This document shows positions 1-9,400 of a DNA stretch of 64,000 bases, piece by piece. Source of the stretch: Nocardia niigatensis NBRC 100131 (GTDB lineage Bacteria; Actinomycetota; Actinomycetes; Mycobacteriales; Mycobacteriaceae); contig NZ_BAGC01000044.1 of the NCBI RefSeq assembly GCF_000308655.1, positions 124,001 to 188,000 on the forward strand. Reading direction: 5' to 3'. Each line of letters begins with the position of its first letter. Position 1 is the stretch's first letter. Below the pieces are notes generated by a model that ran no database searches, had not been told where the DNA came from, and worked only from the letters and a program-made list of their open reading frames with translations. The position numbers and the translations under genes were made by a program.

Positions 1-651
1 GAGGAGCTCACCCGCTCCACCAGCGACGTGCAGGACGCGCTCATCTCCATCCTGTCGGAGAAGTACGTCTCCATCCCCGAGCTCGACGACGACAATGTGG
101 TGTTCGCGCAGCCGGGCTTCTCCATCATCGCCACCGCCAACAGCCGCGACCGGGGTGTGAACGATCTGTCGTCGGCGCTCAAGCGGCGCTTCAACTTCGT
201 GCGAATCCCGGTGGTGTCCAACAAGAAGAGCGAGGCGGAGATCGTGCGCTTCCGCACCGCGGAACTGCTGCGCCGCCACTCCCTCGAACTGGAGCTGCCG
301 CCCACGCTGCTCGACATCCTGCTGGAGAGCTTCGCCGATCTGCGCGCCGCCGCGGCGGCCGCCACCAGCGACGACGACAAGCTGGAATCGGCGCTGTCCA
401 CCGCGGAGCAGATCGGCGTGCTCGAGGACGCCATCCTGCACAGCCAGTTCTTCGGTGAGAAGGAATTGCGCGCCGAGACTCTCGCCGGTTCGCTGGTCGG
501 ATCCCTGGCCCGGCGCACGCCCGAGGACCTGGCCATTCTCAACAAGTACCTGCACGGCGTGGTCGAGCCGCGCACCAAGGACAAGAAGGGGAATGCCGCC
601 TGGGGCGAATTCCTGGAGGGCGGCCGGGCGGCGATCGCGAGGCTCTCGTGA
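1..651 (+). CDS. MoxR-type AAA+ ATPase, 3' part (5' end outside window)
   Basis: The reading frame is open from base 1, so the gene begins upstream. The first internal ATG (base 28) lies inside the ATPase core and is not the true start. The visible part holds the sensor-1-like stretch ATANSRDRGVNDLSSALKRR with the following arginine-finger region, then a helical lid. This is the C-terminal half of a MoxR-like AAA+ ATPase, a family that acts as a chaperone on VWA-domain partners. The stop overlaps the next gene by 4 bp (GTGA), so the two are translationally coupled and probably act together. Confidence 0.85.
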   Translation, partial: EELTRSTSDVQDALISILSEKYVSIPELDDDNVVFAQPGFSIIATANSRDRGVNDLSSALKRRFNFVRIPVVSNKKSEAEIVRFRTAELLRRHSLELELPPTLLDILLESFADLRAAAAAATSDDDKLESALSTAEQIGVLEDAILHSQFFGEKELRAETLAGSLVGSLARRTPEDLAILNKYLHGVVEPRTKDKKGNAAWGEFLEGGRAAIARLS

Positions 652-3464
652 ACGTCTCCGGCACCGGGCTCGCGGCGCAGACTCCGGCGTCGAAAACCTT
701 TGCCGCGCTGCGGGATCAGCTGGCGGACGCGGCCGTCGCGTTCGCCGGTGTTCCCGGGGCGGCGGGTGACATCCTGGCGGGCATGGTCGACGATGTCGAC
801 CGGGCGCTGTCGCAGCGGCTGGAGATCTTCCCGGTCTGCCATCACTCCCCCGCCTCCGGTCTGGCCATGGTGCGGCGGCTGCGCGAGAAGCAGCCGAGCG
901 TCATCTATCTCGAACTGTGCGAAGATCTGCGGCCGCTGCTGGACGAACTGCGCAACTGCCGGCTGCCGGTCGCCCTGCAGGCCTTCGCCACCGATATCGA
1001 AGGGTTCCCGGCGGAATGGGCGCCGCTGTCGGTGGTCGCGCCGATCACCGAGTCCTCGGCCGAATACCAGGCCATCGCCTACGCGCTCGATACGCCGGGC
1101 GTCGAACTGGTGCTGGTGGATCGGTCCACCGATCACGTCTTCCAGTGGGCCCCGCAGGAAGCCCGGTCGGCGACGCCGGCCGACGACGACCAGCCCGAGG
1201 ACGACGGCCTGCACGGCGAAGCGGTCGGCATCGAAATCGGTGATCTGCGACCGCGTTTCGCCGAACTGGAAGAACACCTGCTGCACCACGGCAAGGTCCG
1301 GCACTGGTCGGAATGGTGGGACCAGTACGTGGAACAGCCGCTGGCGGACGCCGACTACGACACCTACCGCCAGGTCATGGTGATGATCGGCAGCCTGTTC
1401 CGACGGCTGCGGCGCGGCAGCACCATCGAGGACGAGGATCGCGAACGGTACATGTGGACCCGCATGCGGGAACACCTGTCCGCCAACGAGATCGACCCGG
1501 CGCAGGCGATGTACGTGTGCGGCGCGGCCCATGCGGCCAGCCCGGTCGAACAGTTCGGGCTGGAGTCGGAGGCGACGTTCGAGATCTCGCCGCGCTCGGC
1601 CACCACATGGCATTACGGACTGATTCCGTCCAGCCACTCCGCCATCGAGGCGCAGTTCGGGCTGGCCGGCGGCGCGGTGTCGATCGCGGCGGCCACCTGG
1701 GCCAAGGGATTGCGGCGCGGCAAGCTGCAGTCGTTCCAGCTCGAAGGCCAGCAGGGAGCGAAGAAGCGCGCCAAGAAGCCATTGCTTCCGGCAGTGCCGG
1801 AAGCCGAAGTGACGGACCAGCTTTCGGGGTTCCTGTCCCGGCCGCCGGTGCTGGACGCCCTCGACGAGGCCGAACTGCTGGAATGGTCGGTGGACATCGT
1901 CCGGCTGGCCCGGCGCAACGGCTACCTGGCCAGCACCGCCGACGCCATCGCCATCTTCGAGCACTCGATCCTGCTGGCGGGCCTGCGCAATCGCGCGCGC
2001 CCGACGCCGTACGACTTCCAGGACGCGGCCGTCACCTGCCTGGAGAAGGACCGGGTGCCGGGGCGCCGCGATGTGCGGCGGCTGTGCGAGATCCTGCTCG
2101 GCGGCGACCGCGTCGGCCAGGTCGGCTACGCGGCGCTGCCGCCGCTGGCCCGCGACGCACTCGACCGGCTGGCGCCGCTGGGACTGGATCTGTCCAAGCG
2201 GACCCTGCAACGCGCGCTGCTGGACCTGAAGGCGAACCCGGACCTGCGGCCGTGCTCGGACCTGCTGTGGCTGCTGCGGCGGCTCTTGCCGCAGGACGCG
2301 TTGCGGCCCATCATGGGTTCGCGTGGACTGGGTGAGACCTCGATCCAGGAGAGCTGGGACATCGGGCTCGGCAAATACCAGCGATCCCTGGTGGAGCTCG
2401 GCTACGAGGGCGTCTCGGTGGAGCAGGTGCTGGAGCAGCGGCTACGACGGTCGGTCACCGCACCGGACGCGACGGCGGCCGTGGCACTGGGCGCGGTCGA
2501 GGACGCGCTGGTCTATCTGGGATCGGTCCGGCTCGCCGACGAACTCGGCAATCGGGCGGTCGAGCTCCTCGCCGCCGAACGGACGGTGGACGACGCGCCG
2601 ATCGTGCTGCGGCGGATCCGCTTGCTGCTCAACTACTTCCGTTCCACCGAGGCCGGCCTGCCGGCCTGGTGCGAACGATTCGTGACAGCCGGATACGCGC
2701 ACTACTGCACCCTGCTGCCCACCGCCTTCGCTTCCGAGGAGACCGGACCGGCACAGGTGGCGGCCATGCTGGGCTTCCTGTTCGGGATGGAGAACCTGGC
2801 GCTGTCGCTGGGTTGCGACCACACCCAGCTGGAACTGGCGGTGCTGCAATCACATCCGGAGGCGCCGGCCAAGGTGGCCCTGCTGTGGGCGGCACGGTTC
2901 CAGCTCGGTCTGCTGTCCATGGCCGACCTGCGCGAGCGGTGCGACGGGATGCTGGCCAATCCGCTGGTGCTGCCGACGGTTCCGCAGTACGTGAGCGGAT
3001 TCGTGCAGGCCATCGACCCGGCCCCGGCATTGAAGCCCTTCGTGGTGGAGGTGTTGTCGAAGGCCTTCGGCACGCTGCCGGATGCGGTGCTGCTGCCGTG
3101 GCTGCCGAAACTGATCACCACCCTGAAAGATCAGGCGGGTGACCTGATTCCGGGTCTGGTCCGGGAAGCCGGCCGTACCTTCCCTGGCGCGCTGCCCGCC
3201 GTGGACGCGTTCGTGCCGCCCTGGTCGGCCGAATTCACCACGGCCACAATGCCGGTGGTGGCGGCACTGGGCGGGCCGGTCACCGAACTGCTCGCCGCCC
3301 ACCCCGCCGCCTGCGACGCGCTCGCCGGACTGCTCGGCATCGAGGGCGGCTGGCAGGCGGCCGGACCGGTCGGAAACCGCGAGGTAACCGGCTTGCTCGA
3401 GCGGTTCCCCGCCACGGCCGCCGCGCTGGCCGCGCGGCTGGGAATGCCGGACGCACCCAGCTGA
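648..3464 (+). CDS. DUF5682 family protein
   Basis: This 938-residue protein starts with GTG inside the stop of the MoxR gene (4-bp overlap). The N-terminal part carries the motif CHHSPAS (residues 64-70) followed by YLELCEDLRPLLDEL, which I recognise as DUF5682. A second conserved-looking patch, CGAAHAASPVEQFG, lies near residue 290. The rest is helical and leucine/alanine-rich. No signal peptide or membrane segment is visible. DUF5682 genes are commonly found next to MoxR ATPases, SWIM-type and VWA proteins in actinomycetes. The biochemical role is unknown. No VWA gene follows here; it could lie upstream of the window. Confidence 0.75.
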   Translation: MNVSGTGLAAQTPASKTFAALRDQLADAAVAFAGVPGAAGDILAGMVDDVDRALSQRLEIFPVCHHSPASGLAMVRRLREKQPSVIYLELCEDLRPLLDELRNCRLPVALQAFATDIEGFPAEWAPLSVVAPITESSAEYQAIAYALDTPGVELVLVDRSTDHVFQWAPQEARSATPADDDQPEDDGLHGEAVGIEIGDLRPRFAELEEHLLHHGKVRHWSEWWDQYVEQPLADADYDTYRQVMVMIGSLFRRLRRGSTIEDEDRERYMWTRMREHLSANEIDPAQAMYVCGAAHAASPVEQFGLESEATFEISPRSATTWHYGLIPSSHSAIEAQFGLAGGAVSIAAATWAKGLRRGKLQSFQLEGQQGAKKRAKKPLLPAVPEAEVTDQLSGFLSRPPVLDALDEAELLEWSVDIVRLARRNGYLASTADAIAIFEHSILLAGLRNRARPTPYDFQDAAVTCLEKDRVPGRRDVRRLCEILLGGDRVGQVGYAALPPLARDALDRLAPLGLDLSKRTLQRALLDLKANPDLRPCSDLLWLLRRLLPQDALRPIMGSRGLGETSIQESWDIGLGKYQRSLVELGYEGVSVEQVLEQRLRRSVTAPDATAAVALGAVEDALVYLGSVRLADELGNRAVELLAAERTVDDAPIVLRRIRLLLNYFRSTEAGLPAWCERFVTAGYAHYCTLLPTAFASEETGPAQVAAMLGFLFGMENLALSLGCDHTQLELAVLQSHPEAPAKVALLWAARFQLGLLSMADLRERCDGMLANPLVLPTVPQYVSGFVQAIDPAPALKPFVVEVLSKAFGTLPDAVLLPWLPKLITTLKDQAGDLIPGLVREAGRTFPGALPAVDAFVPPWSAEFTTATMPVVAALGGPVTELLAAHPAACDALAGLLGIEGGWQAAGPVGNREVTGLLERFPATAAALAARLGMPDAPS

Positions 3465-3471
3465 GACGGGC

Positions 3472-3506
3472 CCGGCCGGTTCGTCCCCAAAGGGGCGACC
3501 GGCCGG
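3472..3506 (+). terminator. Hairpin after the MoxR-DUF5682 operon
   Basis: CCGGCCGGT at 3472-3480 pairs with ACCGGCCGG at 3498-3506, and the inner CCCC/GGGG also pair around AAA, with small bulges on the 5' arm. It lies 7 bp after the DUF5682 stop. There is no clear T-run, so it is a GC-rich terminator candidate only. Confidence 0.4.
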
Positions 3507-3620
3507 ACCGCCATAGATACCGTGCATTGCTGGTAGGCGGGCGGACATCACAATTCAACGGTTCGGTCTCGAATTCGAGAGCGCCTCGCGAATGGCGCGA
3601 GAACACGTTACAGTCCGCCC

Positions 3621-4250
3621 GTGAAATATCTTGTGGGATGCGCAATGGCCCTGTCGTTCGCGACGGGTTCGCCGGTAGCGCAGGCGGATTCCGCACCGAC
3701 CTGTACCGACACCCCGAACTCCTATACCGCCGGATGGCAAACCGGCTGGGCTTCGTATCAGGCCGCGCAGAAGAGTCCGTCGTCCGGCACGGCGTCGCGG
3801 ACCGCCGATCTGCCGATCACCATCAACGCGCCGATCTCCCACGTCTGGACCGTGTATTCGAACCTGCGCAACGACATCGGCCGGCACCCGTTCCTGCAGG
3901 ACATCATCGTGCACCGCACCTGCACCGACGGCGTCACCGAGACCATAGATTTCACCGCGCTGGAAAACGTGCCGATGGGCTCGGTCGACTATCCCGCGAA
4001 AACCCAGGCCGAACAGCGTCTCTACCCGGCCGACCACTACTACCTGACCGACAGTTACGACTCACCCGGGGTCATCACCCATCAGAAGGTGACGTTCGTC
4101 GACAACGGCAATGGCACCACGACGGTGAACGAGCACCTCACCTTCATCGCGAATCCGCTGCTCATCAACTTCACCGTCGACAACGGCGTCTCCTCCCACC
4201 AGGCGTACCAGGCGGCATTGAAGCGGGATATCGAAAACGGCACCCTCTGA
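3621..4250 (+). CDS. Secreted SRPBCC-like protein
   Basis: A 209-residue protein with a GTG start. A signal peptide of about 22 residues ends near PVAQA-DS. The mature part has ITINAPISHVWTVYSNL near residues 68-84, the usual first strand and helix of a START/SRPBCC (polyketide cyclase-like) fold, and later beta-rich segments such as VTFVDNGNGTTTVNEHLTF. Two cysteines (in PTCTDT and HRTCTDG) could form a disulphide outside the cell. Such proteins bind hydrophobic ligands, but the ligand cannot be named. The gene stands alone and ends just before a bidirectional terminator. Confidence 0.6.
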   Translation: MKYLVGCAMALSFATGSPVAQADSAPTCTDTPNSYTAGWQTGWASYQAAQKSPSSGTASRTADLPITINAPISHVWTVYSNLRNDIGRHPFLQDIIVHRTCTDGVTETIDFTALENVPMGSVDYPAKTQAEQRLYPADHYYLTDSYDSPGVITHQKVTFVDNGNGTTTVNEHLTFIANPLLINFTVDNGVSSHQAYQAALKRDIENGTL

Positions 4251-4257
4251 ATGCCGA

Positions 4258-4287
4258 AAAGGCCCGGTCCCGATGGACCGGGCCTTT
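4258..4287. terminator. Bidirectional intrinsic terminator
   Basis: A perfect 13-bp stem (AAAGGCCCGGTCC at 4258-4270 with its complement at 4275-4287) encloses a CGAT loop, with A- and T-runs at the two ends. It lies between two convergent genes and can terminate both. Confidence 0.85.
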
Positions 4288-4291
4288 CGCG

Positions 4292-5392
4292 TTACTGACA
4301 CGACCCGCTGGCGGCGCGATCGAACGCTTCGGCCCAATCGCCCGGGGACATGTAGAACGGAGGCGCCACCTGCGCTCGCATCGCCGGAAGGCCGCCCGGG
4401 AATTTGTCCACCTGATTGAGAAGACCTTGACAGGACCCGCGAATGAGAGCGTCGCGCGTGTCCTTCGGCGGCGGGGGCGGCTCGGGTGAGCTGGGTTCGA
4501 CCGGCTCTTGGGCACTGGGTTTCGCTGGGGGCGGGGTGGTTCGCACCGTCGTGGTCGGCGCCGGCTCGGGGCTGGGTGTGGTGGTATCCGGCGGAGGCGG
4601 AGCCGGTGGCGAGGTCGGGTTCGCGGCAACGGTCACGGGGACCGGGGTGGTGGCCGGCAAGGAGGTGGCCGGGCGCTGCGTCGTGGATCGTGTTGTGTCC
4701 GCCGCGGCGCTGGCAGTGTTGTCGCCGCGCGTGATCAGGATGACGGCAGTCGTTGTTCCACCGGCGATTACGAGGACAACGGCAAGCACGGCCGCCCAGA
4801 TCCAGGCCGGTCGTCCTGATGCTGATGTCGTGCCGACGCGCGTCGGACTCCGCGGCGGATCCGCTCGGCGCGGAATATGATTCGCGGGGGCCGGACGATT
4901 CGCGATCCGAGCGGCGGGGGCCGGACCACTCGCGATCCGAGCGGCAGAGAACGGACCACTCGCGATCCGAGCGGCAGAGAACGGACCGGTCGCGGCGAGT
5001 AGTACTCCACGTGCAGCCGCCGAGGCCGGATTATCCCCCGGATAGCTCACCGCATTGAGCTCTGCCGCAACCGAAATCGGTACCAGACGAACCAGATTCG
5101 CCGAATACCCAACGGCCGCCGCCGCCTGCGCGATCACCCCGACCTGCTGCGGCACCCACTGATCCGGATACGCCAGCGCCAATCCCGAAGGCGGCGGCCC
5201 ATTTCGAGTGAACAGCGCGGCATCCAACACCGCCCGCAGCACCGATTTCGCGCCCTTCGGATCCACCAGAACCCCGGCCACCCCACTGGGCAACCCCACC
5301 GGCATGACCCGCCGGTCCGAAAGCTCCAGGCTCGCCGCCGCAGTCGCATTCACTCCGAACGCAACCCCCAGCAGCCAATCGCCCCCCACCAC
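4292..5392 (-). CDS. Membrane-anchored protein with degenerate Hsp70/actin-like N-terminus and Pro-rich tail
   Basis: A 366-residue protein. Residues 1-130 resemble the start of actinobacterial Hsp70-like proteins (LGVAFGVN, then ALAYPDQWVPQQ and a VRLVPISVAAELNAV segment), but the ATPase core is far too short for a working Hsp70. A low-complexity stretch with repeated SARIASGP-type units follows. A single membrane helix (AWIWAAVLAVVLVIAGG, near residue 210) is followed by a Pro/Thr-rich region of about 80 residues and a small C-terminal domain with two cysteines (GSCQGLL, ASGSCQ). The C-terminal part is probably extracellular. Function unknown. Confidence 0.55.
   Translation of the reverse strand: MVGGDWLLGVAFGVNATAAASLELSDRRVMPVGLPSGVAGVLVDPKGAKSVLRAVLDAALFTRNGPPPSGLALAYPDQWVPQQVGVIAQAAAAVGYSANLVRLVPISVAAELNAVSYPGDNPASAAARGVLLAATGPFSAARIASGPFSAARIASGPAPAARIANRPAPANHIPRRADPPRSPTRVGTTSASGRPAWIWAAVLAVVLVIAGGTTTAVILITRGDNTASAAADTTRSTTQRPATSLPATTPVPVTVAANPTSPPAPPPPDTTTPSPEPAPTTTVRTTPPPAKPSAQEPVEPSSPEPPPPPKDTRDALIRGSCQGLLNQVDKFPGGLPAMRAQVAPPFYMSPGDWAEAFDRAASGSCQ
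4891..4990. repeat. 30-bp tandem repeat inside the Hsp70-like gene
   Basis: CGCGATCCGAGCGGC recurs at 4901, 4931 and 4961 with a 30-bp period, flanked by partial copies. The period keeps the frame, adding ten residues per copy (core ASGP-SAARI). It probably varies in copy number by slippage. Confidence 0.85.
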
Positions 5393-5616
5393 ATGCCTCC
5401 TGGACGCGCGTCAAACAGGGGTCAGTATAGGCGGCCCGCACCGATCGTTCGCGCGCTCCGGAAATTGGAAACAAGCACTACGCCCGGGCGCGTAAATGTG
5501 ATGCGCGCCATGTCGTTTCATCGATTCGCCGCTTCTCCGTAAATCGAGCTGTCTGGCATGCCTGTCGCCTCGTGCCCGGTGGGGAGGCTACCGGGCAGCA
5601 CGGGCTTCGATTGTCG

Positions 5617-6300
5617 TCAGCGGTCACCACTGGGATCAGCGCGGTAGATCTCACGATATTCCTTGGCGAAGGTGCGGCGGCCGAGCAGACGCCAGGCGAG
5701 CCGGGCGGGGAGCGGCAGCTCGGCGAGGACTTTCCGGCGATCGGTGTCGGGGACGCCTTGCAGAATGAAGCCGAGGAAGATCAACTGACGGTCCCTGGGC
5801 AGGTGCTCGCGGCCGCGTTCGCCGAGAGCCTGCCACTCGAGCTCGGTCATGACGTTCTCGACCACGGGCAGGATGTGCCGCTCCTCCTCGGTCATGTGCT
5901 CGTCGAGGACGTCGGAGAGCGCCCGCAGCGTGGCTGTGAGCCGGTCCCGAACCAATGAGTCTGCGGCGGTGGCGAACTCGGACCCTTCGCGGTGGGCGCG
6001 CTCTGTGAGGTCGGAGATCCGCTCATGCTGTTCCTCCATACGCAGCACCAGGGTCGAGTCTGCGGGGGCGCGCTCGAGCAGGATCGGCCACATGAGCTCG
6101 TCCTCGCCGGTGTGGTGGTGGTGCAGGCCGGTACCGAGTTCGCCGAGGAAGGCCATCAGGCGGCGGGCGCGCTCGACGTCTCCGGACGGCACTGCCGCGA
6201 CGAGGCCGGGTAGAGCGTCGAAGTGCCTGCGGAAGGCATTGTGCACGACGATCATGTCGTAGGTGTCGGGGCGGCCGGGTGCGGTGCCGGTAGCGCTCAT
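5617..6300 (-). CDS. Hemerythrin (HHE) domain protein
   Basis: A 227-residue cytoplasmic protein. The ATG at 6300 is preferred because AGGAG lies 6 bp upstream; the frame is open a little further. The hemerythrin-type metal ligands are visible: VVHNAFRRHFD near residue 20, LHHHHTGEDELMWP near 60, MEEQHERI near 90 and LDEHMTEEERHILP near 125. These four helices usually bind a di-iron centre. A further helical region follows. In actinomycetes such proteins are linked to oxygen, NO or stress sensing. The gene is divergent from the large BTAD regulator and may share its control region. Confidence 0.8.
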   Translation of the reverse strand: MSATGTAPGRPDTYDMIVVHNAFRRHFDALPGLVAAVPSGDVERARRLMAFLGELGTGLHHHHTGEDELMWPILLERAPADSTLVLRMEEQHERISDLTERAHREGSEFATAADSLVRDRLTATLRALSDVLDEHMTEEERHILPVVENVMTELEWQALGERGREHLPRDRQLIFLGFILQGVPDTDRRKVLAELPLPARLAWRLLGRRTFAKEYREIYRADPSGDR

Positions 6301-6350
6301 GCTGTGCTCCTGTTGCTGTCGGGGACCGAGGCGACTGTGTGGCCCCCGAC

Positions 6351-6379
6351 TTGCAGCCCACTTGCAAGCCATTGCGCTG
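6351..6379 (+). promoter_or_regulatory. SARP-like heptamer direct repeats
   Basis: Three 7-bp elements TTGCAGC, TTGCAAG and TGCGCTG are each separated by exactly 4 bp (CCAC, CCAT), giving the 11-bp period typical of SARP-family operators. The last ends 10 bp before a TAGACT -10 element (6390-6395), close to the usual SARP geometry. The downstream gene is itself a BTAD regulator, so autoregulation is plausible. Confidence 0.5.
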
Positions 6380-6389
6380 GGGCCCGTCC

Positions 6390-6395
6390 TAGACT
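6390..6395 (+). promoter_or_regulatory. -10 element of the BTAD regulator gene
   Basis: TAGACT ends 9 bp before the ATG at 6405. A transcript starting 6-8 bp downstream would have almost no leader, and no ribosome binding site is visible. No good -35 box is present, as expected if a SARP recruits RNA polymerase. Confidence 0.45.
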
Positions 6396-6404
6396 TGGCC
6401 CGTC

Positions 6405-9400
6405 ATGATTCGGATTCGGGTACTCGGTGCGCTGACCGCGGCGGACGGGCGTGGCGAACTCGATCTCGGCGGCCCTCGGCAACGCGGCGTGCTGGCGCGT
6501 CTGCTGGTCGCGCGGGGTGAGGTGGTGCCGATCGACCGCCTGATCGATGACCTGTGGCGAGGTGAACCGCCACCGCGGGCGCTCGGCGCATTGCAGGCCT
6601 ACGTCTCCAACCTGCGGCGGTTGCTGGAGCCGCAGCGGGCGCCGCGCATGCCCGCCACCGTTCTGATCAGCCGGACCCCGGGCTACGCGGTGCGTTTCGC
6701 CGCCGAGGACGTCGATGCGTGGCGCTTCGTCGCCGAACTGGAAGCTGCTGGGCGGCAAGGCAATCCGTGCGAGCGACGACAAACGCTGGAACGCGCGCTC
6801 GCCCACTGGCAGGGTCCCGCTTACGCCGCCTTCGCGGCCGAGCCGTGGGCGACCGCGGAAGCGGCGCGGCTGGAGGAATTGCGGCTGGGCGCACGCGAGA
6901 AGCTCGCGGCCGCCCTGCTCGAGCTGGGCGAGCCGACGCTCGCCGCGGCCGAGGCCGAGGTGTTGAGCAGGGAGCACCCGCTCCGTGAGGAGGCGTGGCG
7001 GCTGACAGCGCTGGCTCGATATCGGGCGGGCCGCCAGGCCGACGCGCTGAGCGCCCTGCGGCAGGCCCGCGGCGTTCTCGCGACCGAACTCGGCATCGAT
7101 CCGGGTCCAGCTTTGACACGGCTGGAGTCGGACATTCTCGCGCAACGAATCCCGCTGTGCGAGCCGGTAATTCCACTCCAGGAGACACTTTCTGCGGCCA
7201 TCATGACCGGAAGCGCCCCACCGGCCGAACCGGGTTCCGAATTATTCGGCCGCACAGCGGAACTCGCCGCGTTGCGCGAAGCGGCCGCCGGCGCCGGCCC
7301 GCGGTCGGCGACGGTGGCGGGCGAAGCGGGCAGCGGGAAATCGACTCTGCTGCGACACTTCGACGCCGCCTTGCGCGCGTCGGGGCACCGGGTGGTGATC
7401 GGCCGCTGCCCGGAGGACGACTCCGCTCCGTCGGCTTGGCCATGGGTCGAGATCCTGCGCGCCCTGGCCCGTGAGCACGATCCCGGAGGCTTCGCGCCCG
7501 CCCTGGCGCCGCTGCTCACCGACGGCGACGGCGCACCGGACTCCCGCCACGCCCACGGCCGCTTCCTGCTGCATCGAGCGGTGTGCGGATACCTCACCGC
7601 CGTCGCCGCCGACGCTCCGCTGGCGATCCTGCTCGATGACGTACACCGGGGAGACACCGAGACAGCGGCGCTGCTCACCGCGGTGGCAACCCAGGTGCCG
7701 GGGCTCGTCGTGATCGGCTACCGTCCCGACGAGGTGCCGCCGGCGTTGGCCGACACGCTCGCCGTCCTCGCGACCTCCGTCCGCGCCCGGGTTCACCTGC
7801 GCGGCCTCGGCGTCGAAGACAGCGGTCGCCTGATCACCGCCCTGACCGGCAGCACACCGGCGTCCGCCGTGGTCGCGACCCTGCACGAGCGCACCGGCGG
7901 AAATCCGTTCTATCTCGTCGAGGTCGCACGGCTGCTGCAGAGCGAGGGCGAGCTGGTAGCCGCGTCGGAGGTTCCGGCGGGCGTGCGGGATGTATTGCGC
8001 CGCAGGTTTTCCCGGCTTCCCGAGACCGGGGTGACGCTGCTGCGCCTGGCCGCGGTGATCGGCCGGGAGTTCGATGTCGCGGTGCTGGTGCACGCGGCCG
8101 AGGTATCCGAGGACGAGGTGCTGGACGCGGTGGAGGCGGGCGTGCTGGCTGGGCTCTTGGACGAACCCGCCAGCGGCCGAGCGCGTTTCACACATGTGCT
8201 GGTGCGTCATACACTGCTCGGCGATCTGTCCCGGATCCGCCGCGACCGATGGCATCGGCGGGTCGCCGCCGCGATCGAGGAGATCGATCCGGGCGATCTC
8301 GCGGCCCTGGCCCACCACTACGGCGAGTCGGTGAGCCCGGAGACGGCACGCCGGGCCGCCGACTACGCCGTGGCGGCGGCCGAACAGGCCGAGCGGCGCT
8401 ACGCCCACGACGTCGCCGCAGCCGGGTACGAACGCGCGGCCGTGGCCCTCGAGCGCCACGCGGGCGCCGATACCGTCGAGGAACGGGTCGTGATGCTGTG
8501 CCGGGCGGGTCGCAGCCATCTCGCCGGTGGAGCTGGGCTCGCCGCTCGAAGCGCTCGGCATCGGGCCGCGGCGCTGGCCGAGGAGGTCGGCCGGACCGAT
8601 CTGCTGGTACGGGCGTTCACCGCCTGGGAGACACCCACCCCGTGGATGAATCGACTGTGGGGCGTGGTCGAGCACCGGGTCGTCGGTTGGATAGAGGACG
8701 CGCTGCGTTCTCCCGGCCTCACTCCCGCCGAGCGGTGCCGGCTGCTGGTGACCCTGGTCGACGAGATCGGCGGCGAGGCAGGCGAACCCGCGGCGGTGGC
8801 CGCCGCTCAGGCACAGGCCCTCGCCCGCGAACTCGGTGACGACGCCCTGCTCGCTCCCGCACTGCAAGCCATGGCCTCGCTCTACGACTCGCCGGACCGC
8901 AGCCCGCTCGGGGCCGAGCTGATCGAGGTCGGGCGGCGCACCGACCGCGGCGATTACCTGCTCCTCGGGCATACGGTCGCGATCCAGGCCGCCGCATCCA
9001 CGGCCGACATCGCCACCGTCCGCGAGCATCTCGAGGCGGCCACCGTGCTGGCCGACCGTTACCAGTGGCGGCAGGCGCAGGTGGCGAACACGATGGCACG
9101 CGGGCTGGTGGCCCTCACGACCGGTGATCCCGACACAGCCGAGCAGCACTATCTACGAGCCAACGAAATGCTCACCCGCGCAGGCATTCTCAACGCGGGC
9201 GGAATCCTTGGCATGGCGCTGTTCGTGGTGCGGCTGCACCAGGGCCGCGTCGGTGAACTGGTCGAGATGATCAGAGAATTCGCCGACAGCGCCGTCCCCG
9301 CGACCGTCGACGCCATGGTGGATTTTCTGGTGCTGGCCCTGCTTGCGGCCGGCGACCGGACAGAAGCGGCGCGGGTCCGGCGACGGGCCCGGCCGATCCG

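Noticed and set aside
7242..9149. 635-codon open frame antisense to the BTAD regulator
   Set aside because: It is a high-GC artefact with no recognisable domain.
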